From Eutypella sp. D-1 (taxonomy: Eukaryota; Ascomycota; Sordariomycetes; Xylariales; Diatrypaceae): DNA of 64,000 nt. The notes under the pieces were generated by a model. The model was not told the origin of the DNA. It did no database searches and was given only the letters and a program-made list of their open reading frames with translations. Below, one piece after another: positions 44,174-56,715 of the stretch (position 1 is its first letter; each line of letters opens with the position of its first letter). The stretch is from assembly GCA_023313575.1 (NCBI GenBank), contig JAJTTP010000011.1, positions 620,001 through 684,000 on the forward strand. The letters run 5' to 3'. A program made the translations under genes and the position numbers.

Positions 44174-45197
44174 CTAGGTCCTCCAGTGATTCCTTTCCTC
44201 GCTGAGATGCGAGGGCTCTACCCTCGGTCCACGCCCGTCATCGATGGCGCTATACCCTGGACGCGAAGGGCTGTTGCCATTACCGTTTCCATCGTGGTCT
44301 CCGGCGCCCTCCGTTTCTTCTTCTTCATCTTCCACCAACCCCTCGGTCTGGGCGATACTATCGCTCTGCGTGATCTGCCGGTATCTTCTGGCGATGCCAC
44401 CACCTCCTGCACTGTTCAGCCGGAACATGATCAACTGGACAAGCTATACATCGTAAGTCTTCAAATGATACGTCGCGTGAGGAAGGAGAAAGAGGCGCGC
44501 CTACCTGGATGATGCCCACTACTGTAGCGACAGCAAACTCGAGGCCGGAAGTCCGCTGCATAGCACCGCGCCACAGTCCGGCGCAGGGCACGTGTCTATT
44601 GTAAAGCTGAGAGCACTGGCCCTGTGGCCACGCTTTGTCCTTGATGGTCCTGAGTCCGCAGCAGTTGAAGGCGTCCTGTATGCGCTCGATGGCGCGCCCG
44701 TCATGTGCGCTCCAGAGCCGCTGCCAGTTGCCCTCCAGGCCGCACGTGAGATTCTGGCCTGGCAGGAAGCCCTGGAAAGATAGCGTGATAATTATCACGG
44801 TCAGCACACCTTGGATGATCTGGAGAGTGGGGAACGCGAGCTGTCGGACTAGCACGGATCCGGTTTGTCGCTGAAGTATGCGGTGCAGCAGCGGGCTGAA
44901 GAAGAGGTTTGCGGCCCCGATGAGGGGGAGCAGGATCGTGAGGATCGTCGTGCCCATCGAGATCGGAAGCGTGAGCGTGCTCGAGGCCACCTGGACGTAG
45001 CTGCAAAAAGTCAGCGGTCTGTCTTCGGAAATTCGGAATCTTGCTTAGGTGGTCCGAATATGGTATCTTACATTGCGATGGCAAGCAATGCTGCCGTGAT
45101 CTAATGGCGTAGAAATTTGATGTCAGTCGATTGTGTCAGGAGGATCGGTCCAAATGGCATAACATACCAACAGATAGACGACCCCTAGTTTCAACAT
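44174..45197 (-). CDS. Tetraspanin-like membrane protein (fungal Tsp type)
   Basis: Four exons (45197..45168, 45100..45072, 45000..44505, 44443..44174) give 274 residues; the first two exons are only 30 and 29 bp. Four membrane segments are evident: about residues 3-22 (VVYLLITAALLAIAIYV), 30-55, 75-98 (TLQIIQGVLTVIIITLSF) and 175-195 (VVGIIQLVQLIMF). The large loop between segments 3 and 4 carries the diagnostic CCG motif (AFNCCGL) plus further cysteines (GQCSQ, VPCAGLW). The C-terminal tail is cytosolic, acidic and Ser/Gly-rich (EDEEEETEGAG). Fungal tetraspanins organise membrane microdomains and affect growth or infection structures. The exact subgroup (Tsp2/Tsp3 rather than Pls1) is a guess. 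Neighbours are housekeeping genes. Confidence 0.8.
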
Positions 45198-47469
45198 TTT
45201 GTTTCCTACGTTGATATGGATTGTGGTGTTTATTTGGGTTTTGTATCGACACTAGGTAGCAGAGCGTCAAAAATTGGAAGAAAGACAGAATGAACAGTGC
45301 AATGAGTTGAAAATAACAAACGCCGAACTTCTGCCTCGAAATTCGTTGGAGAGGGGGAAATAGGTCTTTAAATACCTTTACTTCTGATGGCAGTTTTTCT
45401 TCCCCAAAACTCGATTGTTGCATCTTAGTTATGGGTGTCGATTACGCTTATGACGCGGGCGGCCCCCTACCGTCGTACGCATCACCCTATCGAGTCAACC
45501 AGGTGCAGAAGTCGTGCATAACCAATCACACAAATTCCCCGCAAATCAACCTTGCCAGGCTCTGTCACCACCAGGAATGTGACAGACTGTACACTTCATA
45601 CTAAGTACTTATGTAGAGAGCTATATAATTATCGTCCCTATTTACGACGCTCCTCTGATGGGAAGCTCCGGAGACCGCAGACCCCCTGTCCTCTTAGATA
45701 TATGGGGCCGTCAACCGCAGTGCTGCTCCCCACCCCGATCCCCTAACCCCGCGCTGGGGTAATCAACTACCCCGGGCCATTTATTGTATTATACTTAGGT
45801 GCTTAGTAAAAAGAAGTCACGAAACTGGTGGCGGGCTTTTCAAATATTACATAGTATCAAGTCCCCTTTCGAAATATGACAACCCGAGGAGCTCTCCTTG
45901 ACTACTTTCAGCCGATTGATGTATAAGGGCCATTGAGAGTCGTCATGTTTATATAGGAATTATTGATTTTGGACCAGCCAGTACTTAACATCCCGGACAA
46001 TTGCAAGAGTGTCACCTGCTTACAAGAGCCCTCTGGTGATTGACACATAAACTTATCAGATAGGTAGGTTCCTGAGCAACATGAACGTGACATCCCGGAC
46101 AAGGGAAGAGCTGCATCTGTCTCTTACGCCTGTGTTGAAGTTCACTGCCGACATCAGTATCGACAACTTCTCCACTACCAATTGTATGGAAATAGATATG
46201 GCCACCATCTATATATTGAATTTCCTCGTTTTTACTGTATTGACCCAGCCCACTATACCAGTACGTAAACCACTGACAACTACCACTTCACTCCTTGGCT
46301 GGTCCCCTGTACACCTGCTATTTCAATTCTCTCTACCTCCTATCGTATCGCCACTCCTGTTACGCCAGCCCCTCTTCCAGGATTCGCAGATCTGCCGCTC
46401 GCCCATATAACTGAGCGCCGGTATATAGCCTTCTAACTTACCACAGGCCAGAGACCTGTATTGAGTTATATCACATAGAGGACCAGCGGGAAGAGCAGGG
46501 TATAGTATAACGGACCTGCTTTGGTGGAACTTCCTGCATGAAGCTTCGAATAGGGAAACTATCAAAAACACTACTTAGTACCAAGGTCCCATAAGTATTT
46601 TGATCATAGTCTTATGGCAGAATAGCGTTTAAGGCATAAGCATCCATCTCTGTTCATTTAGGTTTCACAGCTGAAAGCATCATATAAGCTCGAGCTTGCC
46701 TGTATTAATAAAGGGGTGAATAATATGTACTAAAAGTCTGCGATCATAAAACTACCACGATTACCGCCATAGCACAAAACAGTAGTAATATTATCGGCCC
46801 TCCTTTTTGGCAACTTAACCTCTATCCTCGCCAGGCTTTATCCACCCTCCCCCTCCGCACACCTTTTTTTCTTTCCCCGTGACATTCATACAACCTGAAA
46901 TTCTGCTTTCCCAACACAAATATCTACTCAGCGCAGGCATCTCCGTGGGGCTTAATAGGGATAAGCTGCGAGTTTAAGATCATATTAGGTTAAGGGTATG
47001 GGCCGACGATGTGATACTGTATGATGCATGAGGTCACCTGCCGTCTATTCTGGGAGGACAGTTGAAATTAAGAACGACGGCAGGTGTCTTGATGCCTGTT
47101 GCTTCATATCGCAAAATTCATAACCATGATGTGTCCAAAGCGCCGCGCAAGGCAGTAGCCTGCTGAGCGTAGGATGTCATAGACGTATTGTTCCGTAAAT
47201 TCTCTGCTCAAGATGGGTGTCTCCTGCGATTGAGGATTGTCATATGTCGATCGATCCATACCAGGACCGAGCTGAAATGCAGTCGTAGCATTGGACAACT
47301 GAAAAGCAAATAAAACAAAGGAACCTTAGGAAAACAGACGCAAATTGAAATCAGGGAAGTCCGGTGTCATATGTGTCTAGTCGAATACAGAGCCTGGGAA
47401 TTACCGAGCCAGTGAATAATAAGGGTGCGCAGGAAGCAGCCCAACAATGTCTCGTTCGGGGCAGGGAAA
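45198..47469. other. 2.3-kb gene-free region
   Basis: This stretch holds the tetraspanin promoter and the Pumilio 3' flank. Frames at 46081-46410 and 47104-47298 lack protein character and conserved motifs. No repeat or RNA gene stands out. Confidence 0.45.
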
Positions 47470-50246
47470 TTAATGGTAACCACGGCCACCATAGCGAGGT
47501 CCGGTGGGCATGCGTCCATAGCCATTACTGAAGCCAGGGCCTGGCTTCGTAGTAATGGCGGGGTTAGTGCATAGCATTCCGACGCGAGAACCGAATTTGG
47601 AACCTCGGAGAGACACCATGTGCCGGCGGATATGACCGGCGACAGTCTCTTTGTCGTGATTGCTCGAGTGGGTCAGAATCCATTGAATCAAGTAGTTGCC
47701 GTATTGGTCGCCGGCGATGTCGATGAGGGGGAGGCGGGGGCGGCCCATGCGGTCGTCACAAACTCGATTAAGATACCGAGTGAGGAACTCAGAGCCTCCA
47801 ATCTTCAGGCATTTCTTAACTACCTTCGAGGCATACTGGTCCGTGCTGTACTCCGCCGCAAACCGGATAACGTGATCAATAGCTCGACTTCGATCGCCAG
47901 GGGCACCATGCTCACAAATGTGCTGGATACACCAATTGCCAAACTGGCCGTGAGCGACGATGTCGATATTGGCAAGGACTTCCTCAATGCATGGACGCTG
48001 TCAAAACATCAGTATATGTCAATACAAACATGGTGGGCCCGTAGACTCAAATACCTTGTCGTCCTCCAAGCAATTCTCAAAGATGTTCTGTACAACGAGG
48101 CTACCGGTCTCTCCAAGGGCAACCTCATGCCACATGCCACAGAGAGCTTCGTTGACATGCTTCATGATTTGTGGTGGAGATGCCTGCCATCTAAGTTCGA
48201 ACAACTTCTGCCAAACGTGGCAGGCATAGCGATGGATTACCGTCTCGGGGATTCGGCAGAGGAGCTCATGCACCATTAATGCCTTGTAATCCTCCGGGAC
48301 GGAGTCGAAAGCTTTCTGGACGACGTGGCAGCCGAAAGGATCCATGGACAGGCTAAGAGTCTTGCCTCTGATAGCCTCGGCGATCTTAATCACCTGTTCG
48401 GGGGTGCCATGCTCGAAGCATCTCTGGACAAGGAAATTTCCGAAGCGATTGACCATCAAGGAATAAGCTTGAGCGACGATGGCTTCGACGATCTCGTATT
48501 TCTGATCGGGCGTTCCAAGCTTCAGCTTCTGCTGAAGGAAGATAGATGCTTGCTGATCATTGTTGCAGACAATCTTGTCAACAATGTACTTCCAGTTACA
48601 ATTGACATTACGGTCGAGAAGGCGTCGGTAGTTCAAGGGTTCCGTGGTTGGCAAGTATGTCTGGCCATCAGCGGCAACGGACTGCAAGACACCATGGTTT
48701 AGCTTCGCACAGGGAACGGGTAGGTCTGGTATTGAACTTACCTCAGTCTTCCATGACTCCTCACCTGAAGCTGACGTGAATTCGCGGGCCAGCGGAGACA
48801 GCGGCGTCCCGACCGCGGATGGTTGGTAGTTGGAATACATTCCGGCGCCGACCATCGGGCCCTGAGCAGGGTTGGGCATGGTATGGCTGCCATCAAAGTG
48901 GCCGGGCCCGCTGCTAAAGCCATTTCCAAATCCAGCTTGAGGGCCAAGACCCTGATTCCCCTGTCGAGTCTCAAGTCGACCACTTCTACGGCCACCGGGA
49001 CCGGGTGGCCTGATCGTCAGGTCGTAATCCGGCGTCAGACGATCAGGGCGGAAGTTGTCCTGGGGGTTGTAGGGAGCATTGGCGTTGTCTAGATAGCCCT
49101 GGCTATTGGCTCTCATCGACCAGGGCTGAGCCTGTGACAGTTCTGGAGTTGGGAGACCACCATGAGAAGGTTTGATGCCTCCCCAAATGTTGCGAGTGCG
49201 GCCAAAACCAGTAGCGGAGAGTGGGTCACTGGTATCTGAACGGGCATCCTCACACGATTGCCAGACATGGCCACGATCGCGGGTCGCCGTCGATTGGTAG
49301 CCAGGGTTAAAGGAGTTGAGCCCCGAAACCCTCGCTGCCGTGGTAGTCTGTGTCCCAGGCGGCAGTTCATCAAGAGATGGCGAAGGAAGGGTGAGAGGGG
49401 CACCTGGTCGAGTCTGTTCCCTCTGGACAAGCTCATGGTTCAGATGAGTAATTTTATGCTGAGCTTGTGCGAGTTCTAGCTTAAGTCTTAACACCTCGTC
49501 ATTATTGATTCCCTCGTTCGTCTGGGCACTGGCAGGTCGAGTAGTTGGGGCTGTGCCGCCAAAAGTGTCATTTGCAGGGGTAATTGGCACCGAGTTGCTC
49601 GTCGAAGCGTGCTCCTGTGATAGGCCGTACTTGCCACTGTCCTCGGCATTCTTTATGGCATCGCCTTGCTGGTGCAGGACGGCTTGCTGCTTCGACAGCT
49701 TCGCAAGTAAGTCATCCATGGAATCCGAATTAAGGTTGGCAAAGGGCTCAGCTGGCTCGTGATTGGGCTTCATGTTCTGCTTGGGTTAGCCTTGCAAAAA
49801 GAAAGCGGGACAAAGGGGACGCTCACCTTAGGATAGCTCTGGTTGACCAGGGGAGAGGCCGAAAGTGTAGTTGACGGCTTCTTCGAAGAAGCCAGCTGGT
49901 CATCCGAGTCCTGTGAACAATGATTGATTAGCTCCAACTGAAATGATATCGGCTGAAGTTGTGAACGGATGAACACTCATAGTGCATGTGTCACGTGAGC
50001 TCAAGGGATATCATTGTAGGCGATAGGCGCCTTGGTCAAAGGTCACAGGCCATGTTAATCCAACAAAAAAAAACACACAGTAGGAAAACTTACAAGCTGG
50101 AAACGAAGTAGGGACGTAAGAATATGGCCTACATTGGCTTCAGAGGAATCCCCCTTGCCAACATTGACATTTTCCTCCATTGAAGTGGATGTAGACACCG
50201 GAGTACGGTGTCGGGAGGGAGATCCAGTTGAGGCAGAAGTTGACAT
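47470..50246 (-). CDS. Pumilio-family (PUF) RNA-binding protein
   Basis: Five exons (50246..50094, 49910..49827, 49776..48742, 48681..48055, 47997..47470) give 808 residues. The 60-bp intron 48741..48682 is in frame but has GTAAGT and TTGCAG ends. The N-terminal half is disordered, Ser/Thr/Pro/Asn-rich, with a short coiled coil (LRLKLELAQAQHKITHLNHEL). The Pumilio homology domain spans about 455-780. Repeat cores are visible as NRFGNFLVQRCFE, DPFGCHVVQKAFD, HRYACHVWQKLFE, GETGSLVVQNIFE, GQFGNWCIQHICE, DQYASKVVKKCLK and DQYGNYLIQWILT. Each repeat uses residues at the second helix to read one RNA base. PUF proteins bind 3' UTRs and control mRNA decay or translation in the cytoplasm. The C-terminus is Gly/Arg-rich (RYGGRGYH). 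Which yeast PUF it corresponds to is unclear. Confidence 0.86.
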
Positions 50247-52730
50247 TTTCTGCCTGAGCAAATGCCCCAGGATTATGATAGGGTGAGTGAGTGTCGGTGT
50301 TTGCAATTTTCTCTTTTTCTTTTTCTTTTGGGTTTAGTTGGATCTCACTTCGCCAAAAACAAACATGAAAGATGGCAGAGATGCCTAGGATAGCGAGTAG
50401 ATGATAATCCTTGTGAAAGAGAATGTGTGGGTGGGATTTTGATGAGTTGATGAAAAGGTGTTGGGCGGATGTAGTTGATGAATGGATGAATCCCCAAGAT
50501 TGCTAAAGTGCACCGACGTAAAGATGGACGAAGAAGATCTGATCTTGTTTAGATAGTAAAATGGCAGGACCCCACCGGCTCACATAAATTAGTTGGTAGA
50601 CTAATAGGAAAGGTCGCTCCTGCTTGATATCTGATTCTATTAGAAGTTTGAGTGGTATGTGGGAAGGTGCCTAGGCAGGTGCAGGTGGGATTGGGGTAGC
50701 TACCTACCTAGGTAGGTAATGCCCAAGGGGAAAACGGCGGGCAGAGAGTGTAATTAGATGGGTATGTAGGCAAGTACCTTGGTATATAGGCAGGTATCAC
50801 CCTTTCTTTTCTGGGTAGATGGAGATCTCCAGGACGGTGTATTAGGGTTGAACTTAGAAGTAGAGAACTGCCAAAGTCCGGCAGTCTGACCAGACTCCGT
50901 ATGTGATTCGTAAAGGAAAGTATTAAAAAAAAATGTGTGCGACTAGCAGGAGGCAAGATGTGCTGATGATGGAAATCTATCCATAGAAGTCAAACCGAAG
51001 AAGGCAACTCCCTATGTAGAGTCGACGTGCCGAATATATGTTCTGTCTACTTTCAACGGTTAGAGTTCGTCGTCCAGTTACGAGGGGGCATATGGATCAG
51101 ATTTCCCGAGAAGGGATGCGTACAGATGAAATGAGAGTGGGAGGTTTCGATGAACTCCGAGTATTAGTAGTGATGACTACCGTGGGGTGGCAGTTGGTAG
51201 GTCAATGTCACCTGGGCAGTTGAAATGAGTGACGAGGGTGAGGATGGAAGGCAGAAGAGAGTGGAATGGCATCCAAATGCCAGAGAGATTGGCGTGGTTT
51301 ATGTTATTGTATCTACCCGGGTTGATGGGCTCTATGGGAGAGAGAGGTCTGTGGGAAATGGGGGAAAGAGGAGGGAGATAGGAAGGTAAGGGAATTGGAT
51401 TGATCGTTGGTATTGTTGGTTATTGGAGTTGGCAGTTCGGGGTAGGTTGGTTGTAGGCAACGCTCGTAGGCTCCATTTAACCTGGTACGTGGGGGGAAAG
51501 TCGAGTCCATAGATATTATGTAAGGCAAGTAGGTAGGAGCTAGAGGTATTTGCTTTAAAGCCTGTTACCTAAGATGAGCAGGTGGTGTATCGTCTGGGGT
51601 AAGGTTCAGTGTACATAATGGGTAGAGGCAGATAGAGGAGGGGGCAGGTAGACCCGACGGATGGGTAGGCGAGGTATGTAGCTTCTAGGATTTATCATTA
51701 TCAGGTTAGCTCGCTGAATTGTTTGCTTCAATTTGGGCAAGTGGCAGTTATTCAGGAGAAGAAGGAGCCAGCTGACGACAGACTTTGAAAAACCCGCAGT
51801 TCATATCAATACTGCACTTCGATAACAGGTACTTACGTTTGGCTTCCCTCCAGCTATGGCCGTTCCAATTGTTATCGTTGGTATGGCAAATTGTTTAGTA
51901 CCAACGAGGCAGTCACCTTCAGGGCTACTCTAGATACTTCTAGGTAGATCATACTTACATGTAGTTTATTATCCCATATCTTCACTTGTATCTTATCCAG
52001 CGGTTAGGTATGTACGAAAGTACGCATAATGGAGTCCAATTCCGCACATTCAAGTCTTGTGCTACCAACAGCCAAAGCAGATGCCTAAGACGTAAGGTAC
52101 CGGCAACTTCCTGATAACCCGCATCCAGCAAGGACTTAGAAACCTGCCAATTATAGCTGGGAAGTCGCATGTGGACGCCACTCCATCCCGGGCCGAACAT
52201 CAAATCGAAACATAAAGGAGTCGGCTAGTGAAGTCGGCTTGGGCTAACATACCTCGCAACCCGGGCTGCCAACCTAACCTAAACGTCTGTCATACCTTTA
52301 TACCCGCCCTTCATCGCTTTGGCTGAGAACATTGTAGCCTCTAGACCACTTTCGGCTAGTATAGCAGCGTGCTGGATACCAAAGTGAGTGAGCAACTGGT
52401 CGATGCATGGGCCTCGATGGATTTGACGAGGTTTAGGCCTAACTCGATGATAAACCAAGCAAGAATCGAAGTTCCATGCAAAAAGAATTGGAAAAAAGAC
52501 ATCCTATCGTTTCGGCCGAATCACTTCGGAAGATGTGATCCGGAATTGATGCATATCAGTCACGATCAGGGACATGATACGGCCGGTAGTCCTTGAATTC
52601 TTGATAAAAGCAACGATAAGCAGCAACAGCGTTGTTGATGCAACCAGTCATATATTGAGTCCACTGCGCTCTATATGAAGACCAACGCCGTAGACATCGT
52701 ACACATTCGGTATAACCCGCTCCCATTGGA
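50247..52730. other. 2.5-kb gene-free region upstream of the Pumilio gene
   Basis: This long leader/promoter region has CT-rich tracts near the Pumilio start, CTACCTACCTAGGTAGG near 50700 and GT-rich stretches around 51300-51700. Small frames (50708-50956, 51313-51528, 51982-52203, 52369-52596) have no recognised character. A long 5' UTR for a regulatory RNA-binding protein is plausible. Confidence 0.45.
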
Positions 52731-53266
52731 TCATTTTCTCGCTTCATTGTCCATCGTGGTTAGCAGGCACTCGACGTAGAGAATGTGTGAACGGGGCATG
52801 GAGTGAAGGGCTATCTACTCACCAGGCGGTCCCTTCTTTTTCTTCGGTGCGCCCTTTCCGCGTGATCTCACTCTATAAGTCGGTTAGCCAGCCGCCAACG
52901 AAAAGTAAGGAGAAAGCCGTAGCCCCATCGAGTGAGACTTGCCCTGCCAGATGTTCTTGTCTGTCTTCTTCCTCCTCGTCTATGACCTCTAGACCATATT
53001 TCTTGAAATCCTTCGCCATCAGGTTGAGATCCGGGCCGCGCGGGGGATAGTACTTGACGAGTGATGGGCCTCGTAATCGTTGCCGTAGGATCTTGTTGCC
53101 CATCCGTATTCCGTCCGGGTTGTAGGTGGTAGAGAAGATTTGGCATTGGACCTGGGTCAAGAGAAAGGTTGCGTCAGTGTCCATTGTAGAAGCTCGTTAG
53201 TTGCAATTGCAAGGGCGCGTAACTCACCTTCATGAGGTCCAATAACCTCGCTCGCGTAACCGACAT
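52731..53266 (-). CDS. RSM27: Mitochondrial small-subunit ribosomal protein mS33 (Rsm27/MRPS33)
   Basis: Four exons (53266..53228, 53151..52943, 52872..52823, 52741..52731) give 102 residues. It starts MSVTRARLLDLMKVQCQ and contains the family core FSTTYNPDGIRMGNKILRQ and RGPSLVKYYPPRGP, ending in a basic tail GKGAPKKKKGPPARK. Length and pattern match mS33 of the mitoribosome small subunit. Intron 2 begins GCAAGT instead of GT and is the only way to rebuild LAGVRSRGKG, so it is read as a GC-AG intron. The last exon is only 11 bp including the stop. The gene is divergent from the RNase III gene, sharing a 0.6-kb promoter region. Confidence 0.85.
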
Positions 53267-53876
53267 GTTGCGTAGGCTAGGAAGCTTTTGCGATGCGACA
53301 ATGCGCTCCTGTGACCTGGAGAATGCGCCGTGAAGCCAAAACTTGCTGGATTTGAGGTTCTGACGCGGCTGAAAGTGGATACCGTCATCGGGTTATCGCA
53401 GCTTTTTACTACCTCATAATATGTAACTACATATTAAGCACAGAAAAGATTGCAACCTTCCGCCTATCGCCCCCTATCGGCTCTAGGGCTAGTACTATAA
53501 CTACTAAGTACCTAGGTAGTTACATGTTTCCCGTTAGGGGGGCTGGCGGGTTACTTTGAGTGTGGGGTAGACACATCCGTTTAACACCTTGGCACTCTGC
53601 CACCTTTGGCACCTAGCAAGGCAAAAAGAGTGCAATCAGCTGTCAGCTTTACTCTGCCAGCTAATGCCAGCTCAACAAGCTCAGTTTTGCCGGTCTGACA
53701 GATGCCAAGCCCAATCTAACCTTCGAAATTCCTGGATCAATGAATTCCAATTATCCCCCTTTCTTCTAGAAAAAATCACGTCCATGGAGATTCAGCCCAC
53801 GTTCTACACTATCGACCCAGTGGTGGTTATGACGTAACATTCGTTAAATCAGGTGACGCACATTATATCAATCAAC
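53267..53876. other. Divergent promoter region, mS33 / RNase III
   Basis: This 0.61-kb stretch contains an AAGTACCTAGGTAG motif near 53507 and an 82-codon frame (53589-53837) without recognisable character. Confidence 0.5.
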
Positions 53877-55154
53877 ATGTCGAAACGGTCGTATGGGGAA
53901 TTCTCTACCCAAGATGGTGATTCGAGCTACATCACAGACGTTCTCGACCACGCACGTGCGCTATTGAAAGCCGCGGAAGCCTTAAACAAGGACCTCGAAG
54001 CTCTTCGTGGGATGAATGGATCGGACAGCGTTGCACTGTCCATCCTTACGCGCCACAACCAAAATATCCAGCCATCCGTCCAACGTTTAGTCCAAGATGA
54101 GGTGAGTCGTAAACTGTTATCTTCGTTGGAGACAAACGCTGAAATATACATCCTATCTCAGTCGGCGGCTCAGAAGACCACTCCGTCTCAGAAGGCCAGG
54201 AAGCTTGAGACGAGCCAACAAGCCGGTCTTGCCTTGCCGGCGACCCTTCCCGTCCCCTCTCCAGCTATGTTGACACGGTGGACTCCTGAAGACATACCAT
54301 CTGGCGCCTGGCCGCCGCTACCACCTGTCAAGGACCTTCGTCTTGAACAGGGCGCTCTCACGCATGCCGGCATGATAACCAAGGCCACCGACATGAGCTA
54401 CGAGCGGCTCGAGTGGATAGGCGACTCATATCTCTATCTCATATCGACCGCCTTCATATCCCAAACTTTCCCGAATCTGACGCCCGTTGGTCGATACTCG
54501 CAGCTGCGCGAGAAGCTGGTCAAGAACGAGACCTTGGCAATGTATTCGACGCACTATGGCCTGGACAAGCGGGCTAGGTTTCCACCTGAGTTCAGCCTTC
54601 TCGGCAGGACAGGCGCGAATCACGCGTCGGGGAGGGAGAGGCAAAAGGTGCTGGGCGACATTTTCGAGTCTTACGTTGCGGCGGCCATACTAGGCGACCC
54701 GGACGGCTTATCCCGCGTCGTACCGTGGCTGAAATCCGTCTGGGCCTCCACGTTATCGAAGGAGATAAATGCCGAGCACAGGGCGCAGATGGCGAGTTTG
54801 GCGAACGCACCCGACGGTAGCGACAAAAACGGCAACGGCGCACAAACCGACCTAAACCCGAAAGTCCTTCTAGCGAAGAAAATCTGCAGCAAGGAGGCCA
54901 AGGTCTTCTACGAGGATGACGGCCACCCGGGGAAGCAGAAGGGCTCCGGTCTCCCGCTCTATAACGTCTGCGCGTACCTGAACGGCTGGGGCGAGACCCG
55001 CCTACTACTGGGACACGGGAGTGCGCTGTCGAAAAAGGAGGCCGGGCTCAAGGCGGCACAAAGAGCGCTGGAGAACAAGAAGCTGATCAAGAAGTTCGAG
55101 GCCAAGAAAGCCGACTTCCTCGCCGCGCTGGAGGCACAGAAGCCACCTGCATGA
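53877..55154 (+). CDS. Ribonuclease III (Rnt1-like), RNase III plus dsRNA-binding domain
   Basis: A single-exon gene of 425 residues; the ATG at 53877 (MSKRSYGEF) is the first methionine, since the upstream codon extending the frame is GTG. After a helical N-terminal region, one RNase III domain (about 175-300) has the signature YERLEWIGDSYLY and the second catalytic box VLGDIFESYVAAAI. Glu and Asp residues needed for metal binding are present in both. A dsRNA-binding domain follows (about 330-415) with SGLPLYNVCAYLNGWGE and KKEAGLKAAQRALENKK. One RNase III plus one dsRBD is the layout of yeast Rnt1, which processes rRNA and snoRNA precursors in the nucleus. It lacks the helicase and PAZ domains of Dicer. 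A mitochondrial ribosomal relative is possible but less likely because the catalytic residues are intact. Confidence 0.83.
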   Translation: MSKRSYGEFSTQDGDSSYITDVLDHARALLKAAEALNKDLEALRGMNGSDSVALSILTRHNQNIQPSVQRLVQDEVSRKLLSSLETNAEIYILSQSAAQKTTPSQKARKLETSQQAGLALPATLPVPSPAMLTRWTPEDIPSGAWPPLPPVKDLRLEQGALTHAGMITKATDMSYERLEWIGDSYLYLISTAFISQTFPNLTPVGRYSQLREKLVKNETLAMYSTHYGLDKRARFPPEFSLLGRTGANHASGRERQKVLGDIFESYVAAAILGDPDGLSRVVPWLKSVWASTLSKEINAEHRAQMASLANAPDGSDKNGNGAQTDLNPKVLLAKKICSKEAKVFYEDDGHPGKQKGSGLPLYNVCAYLNGWGETRLLLGHGSALSKKEAGLKAAQRALENKKLIKKFEAKKADFLAALEAQKPPA

Positions 55155-56715
55155 GAGACGCATCCACCTGCTGGTGACCTAGGTGGCTTTTTTTTTACTT
55201 GCATTTGTCCGTACCCGCTAAGAAGTGTTCGGTACCTGCATATCGAACGCTTTTGTTTTTTTGGCTTTTTATTCATTGGTGACAATTTTTCCCGGGTTAT
55301 AACTTGCATTTACATACGAATGGGAGCTCGCGCATCATACAGACAGGAGTTCTCAAGGCTGCATTTCCTTGGTTTTCTTTTATTCTTCTGTTGACTCGTC
55401 ACTGCTACTTGGTTCCAATCGGAGGATCTAGTTACTCAAATTCCCTACTTAGCTTTACCTAGATAGTACGATGAAGTCGCAGAAACTGGCCGTATCCGGT
55501 CGCCCCCATTGCCTCATCTGTATGTGTATCTGTATGTGTACCCAAATGTATGGATGCCCATCTTTCACGTGCGAGAAGATTATGGGGCCAGTTCGAGGGC
55601 AGCGTACATAATACGCCGACGCGGCAAACACGGTACCTGACAGCCTGGCAAGCCAAGCACCCGGAGTTTTTGACCTGACCTGGACCAGGGGGGGGGGGCG
55701 TTCTCGGGGGTGTTCGGCAAAGCCAATCGATTATCATGAGCCCGCCCGCTCGGGTTTAGTGCTATGGGACCCTCCAGCCCTTAGCAGCATCTTGGGAAGG
55801 TCTGACGAAGCCGACAACTTGCGCCGAGGTACATGATTTAGGGCCGTCTGGGTTATGTAGGTTTTTAGTTAGTTAGGTACCTAGGTAGTTAGTTAGTTGG
55901 AGGGACGCTCCACTGCAATCGTGGCAACCCACCTCCACGCCGTCCGCCTACGCTCTACGCCGCGAGCCCGCTGCCGCCGCGATCAACAACCCACCCACCC
56001 ACCTTCATCCATATTCGTCTAGACATCCTGACGTCCAGCATTGCTATGTTGTCACTGGTGTGCCTTTTTTTTTCTCTTGTTCGCTTTTCACTCCCTCGTA
56101 GGTTCCGACTCCAATCTTTGGAACTGTTCCCTCATTTTTCCTTTTTCAGCCTTATCCGTATTGTTGAATTAATCTCCCGATACCAATCCAATTCAAGTTC
56201 AATTGACCTTCCGAGTCAAACGCTATTCTATTCTTCTTCCTTTTTTCAACGCGTGATATCTGATCATCCTCTAATTGTTAGCTTGCTTGCTTGCTCTTAC
56301 TTTGCTTACCTTGCATTGCACATCTTTTTCTTTTGCTTTTGAATACCCCAATTGCTCCGTCGTGTTAGCTCATTTCTTGTTCTCGATAGTTACTTAGTTA
56401 GCCTAGGTAGGCTGCGTGATAAAACTTGTGTGTTGCGTTTTGCGTGTGCGTGTGCGTGCGTTGCGTGCATTGTGTTCGGCAACTCGGGATTCACTGCAAC
56501 CTCTGGAATTATCTTCATCGCTCCGACCAACAAATACCGGATCTACCATACATACATACCTACCGACCCTGTATATATCCATACTTACCTAAGTCTAAGT
56601 ACTTCACCTGCCTGCTAATAATACGTTATTCGGCGGTGGCGGGTAACGAGAAGGCGGGGCAAAATAGTTCGACAGTCTGGACGGGTCACCGCAGTTTCGT
56701 CTACAAGAATTCCAG
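55155..56715. other. 1.6-kb region, long leader of the acyl-CoA-binding gene
   Basis: This stretch contains the RNase III 3' flank, a GTTAGTTAGGTACCTAGGTAG motif cluster near 55870 and long pyrimidine-rich tracts at 56050-56350 consistent with a transcribed leader. Frames here are low-complexity. No gene is recognised. Confidence 0.5.

Noticed and set aside
46081..46410. 109-codon plus-strand frame between tetraspanin and Pumilio genes
   Set aside because: No conserved motif, no signal or membrane logic and no splice sites pointing to a larger gene.
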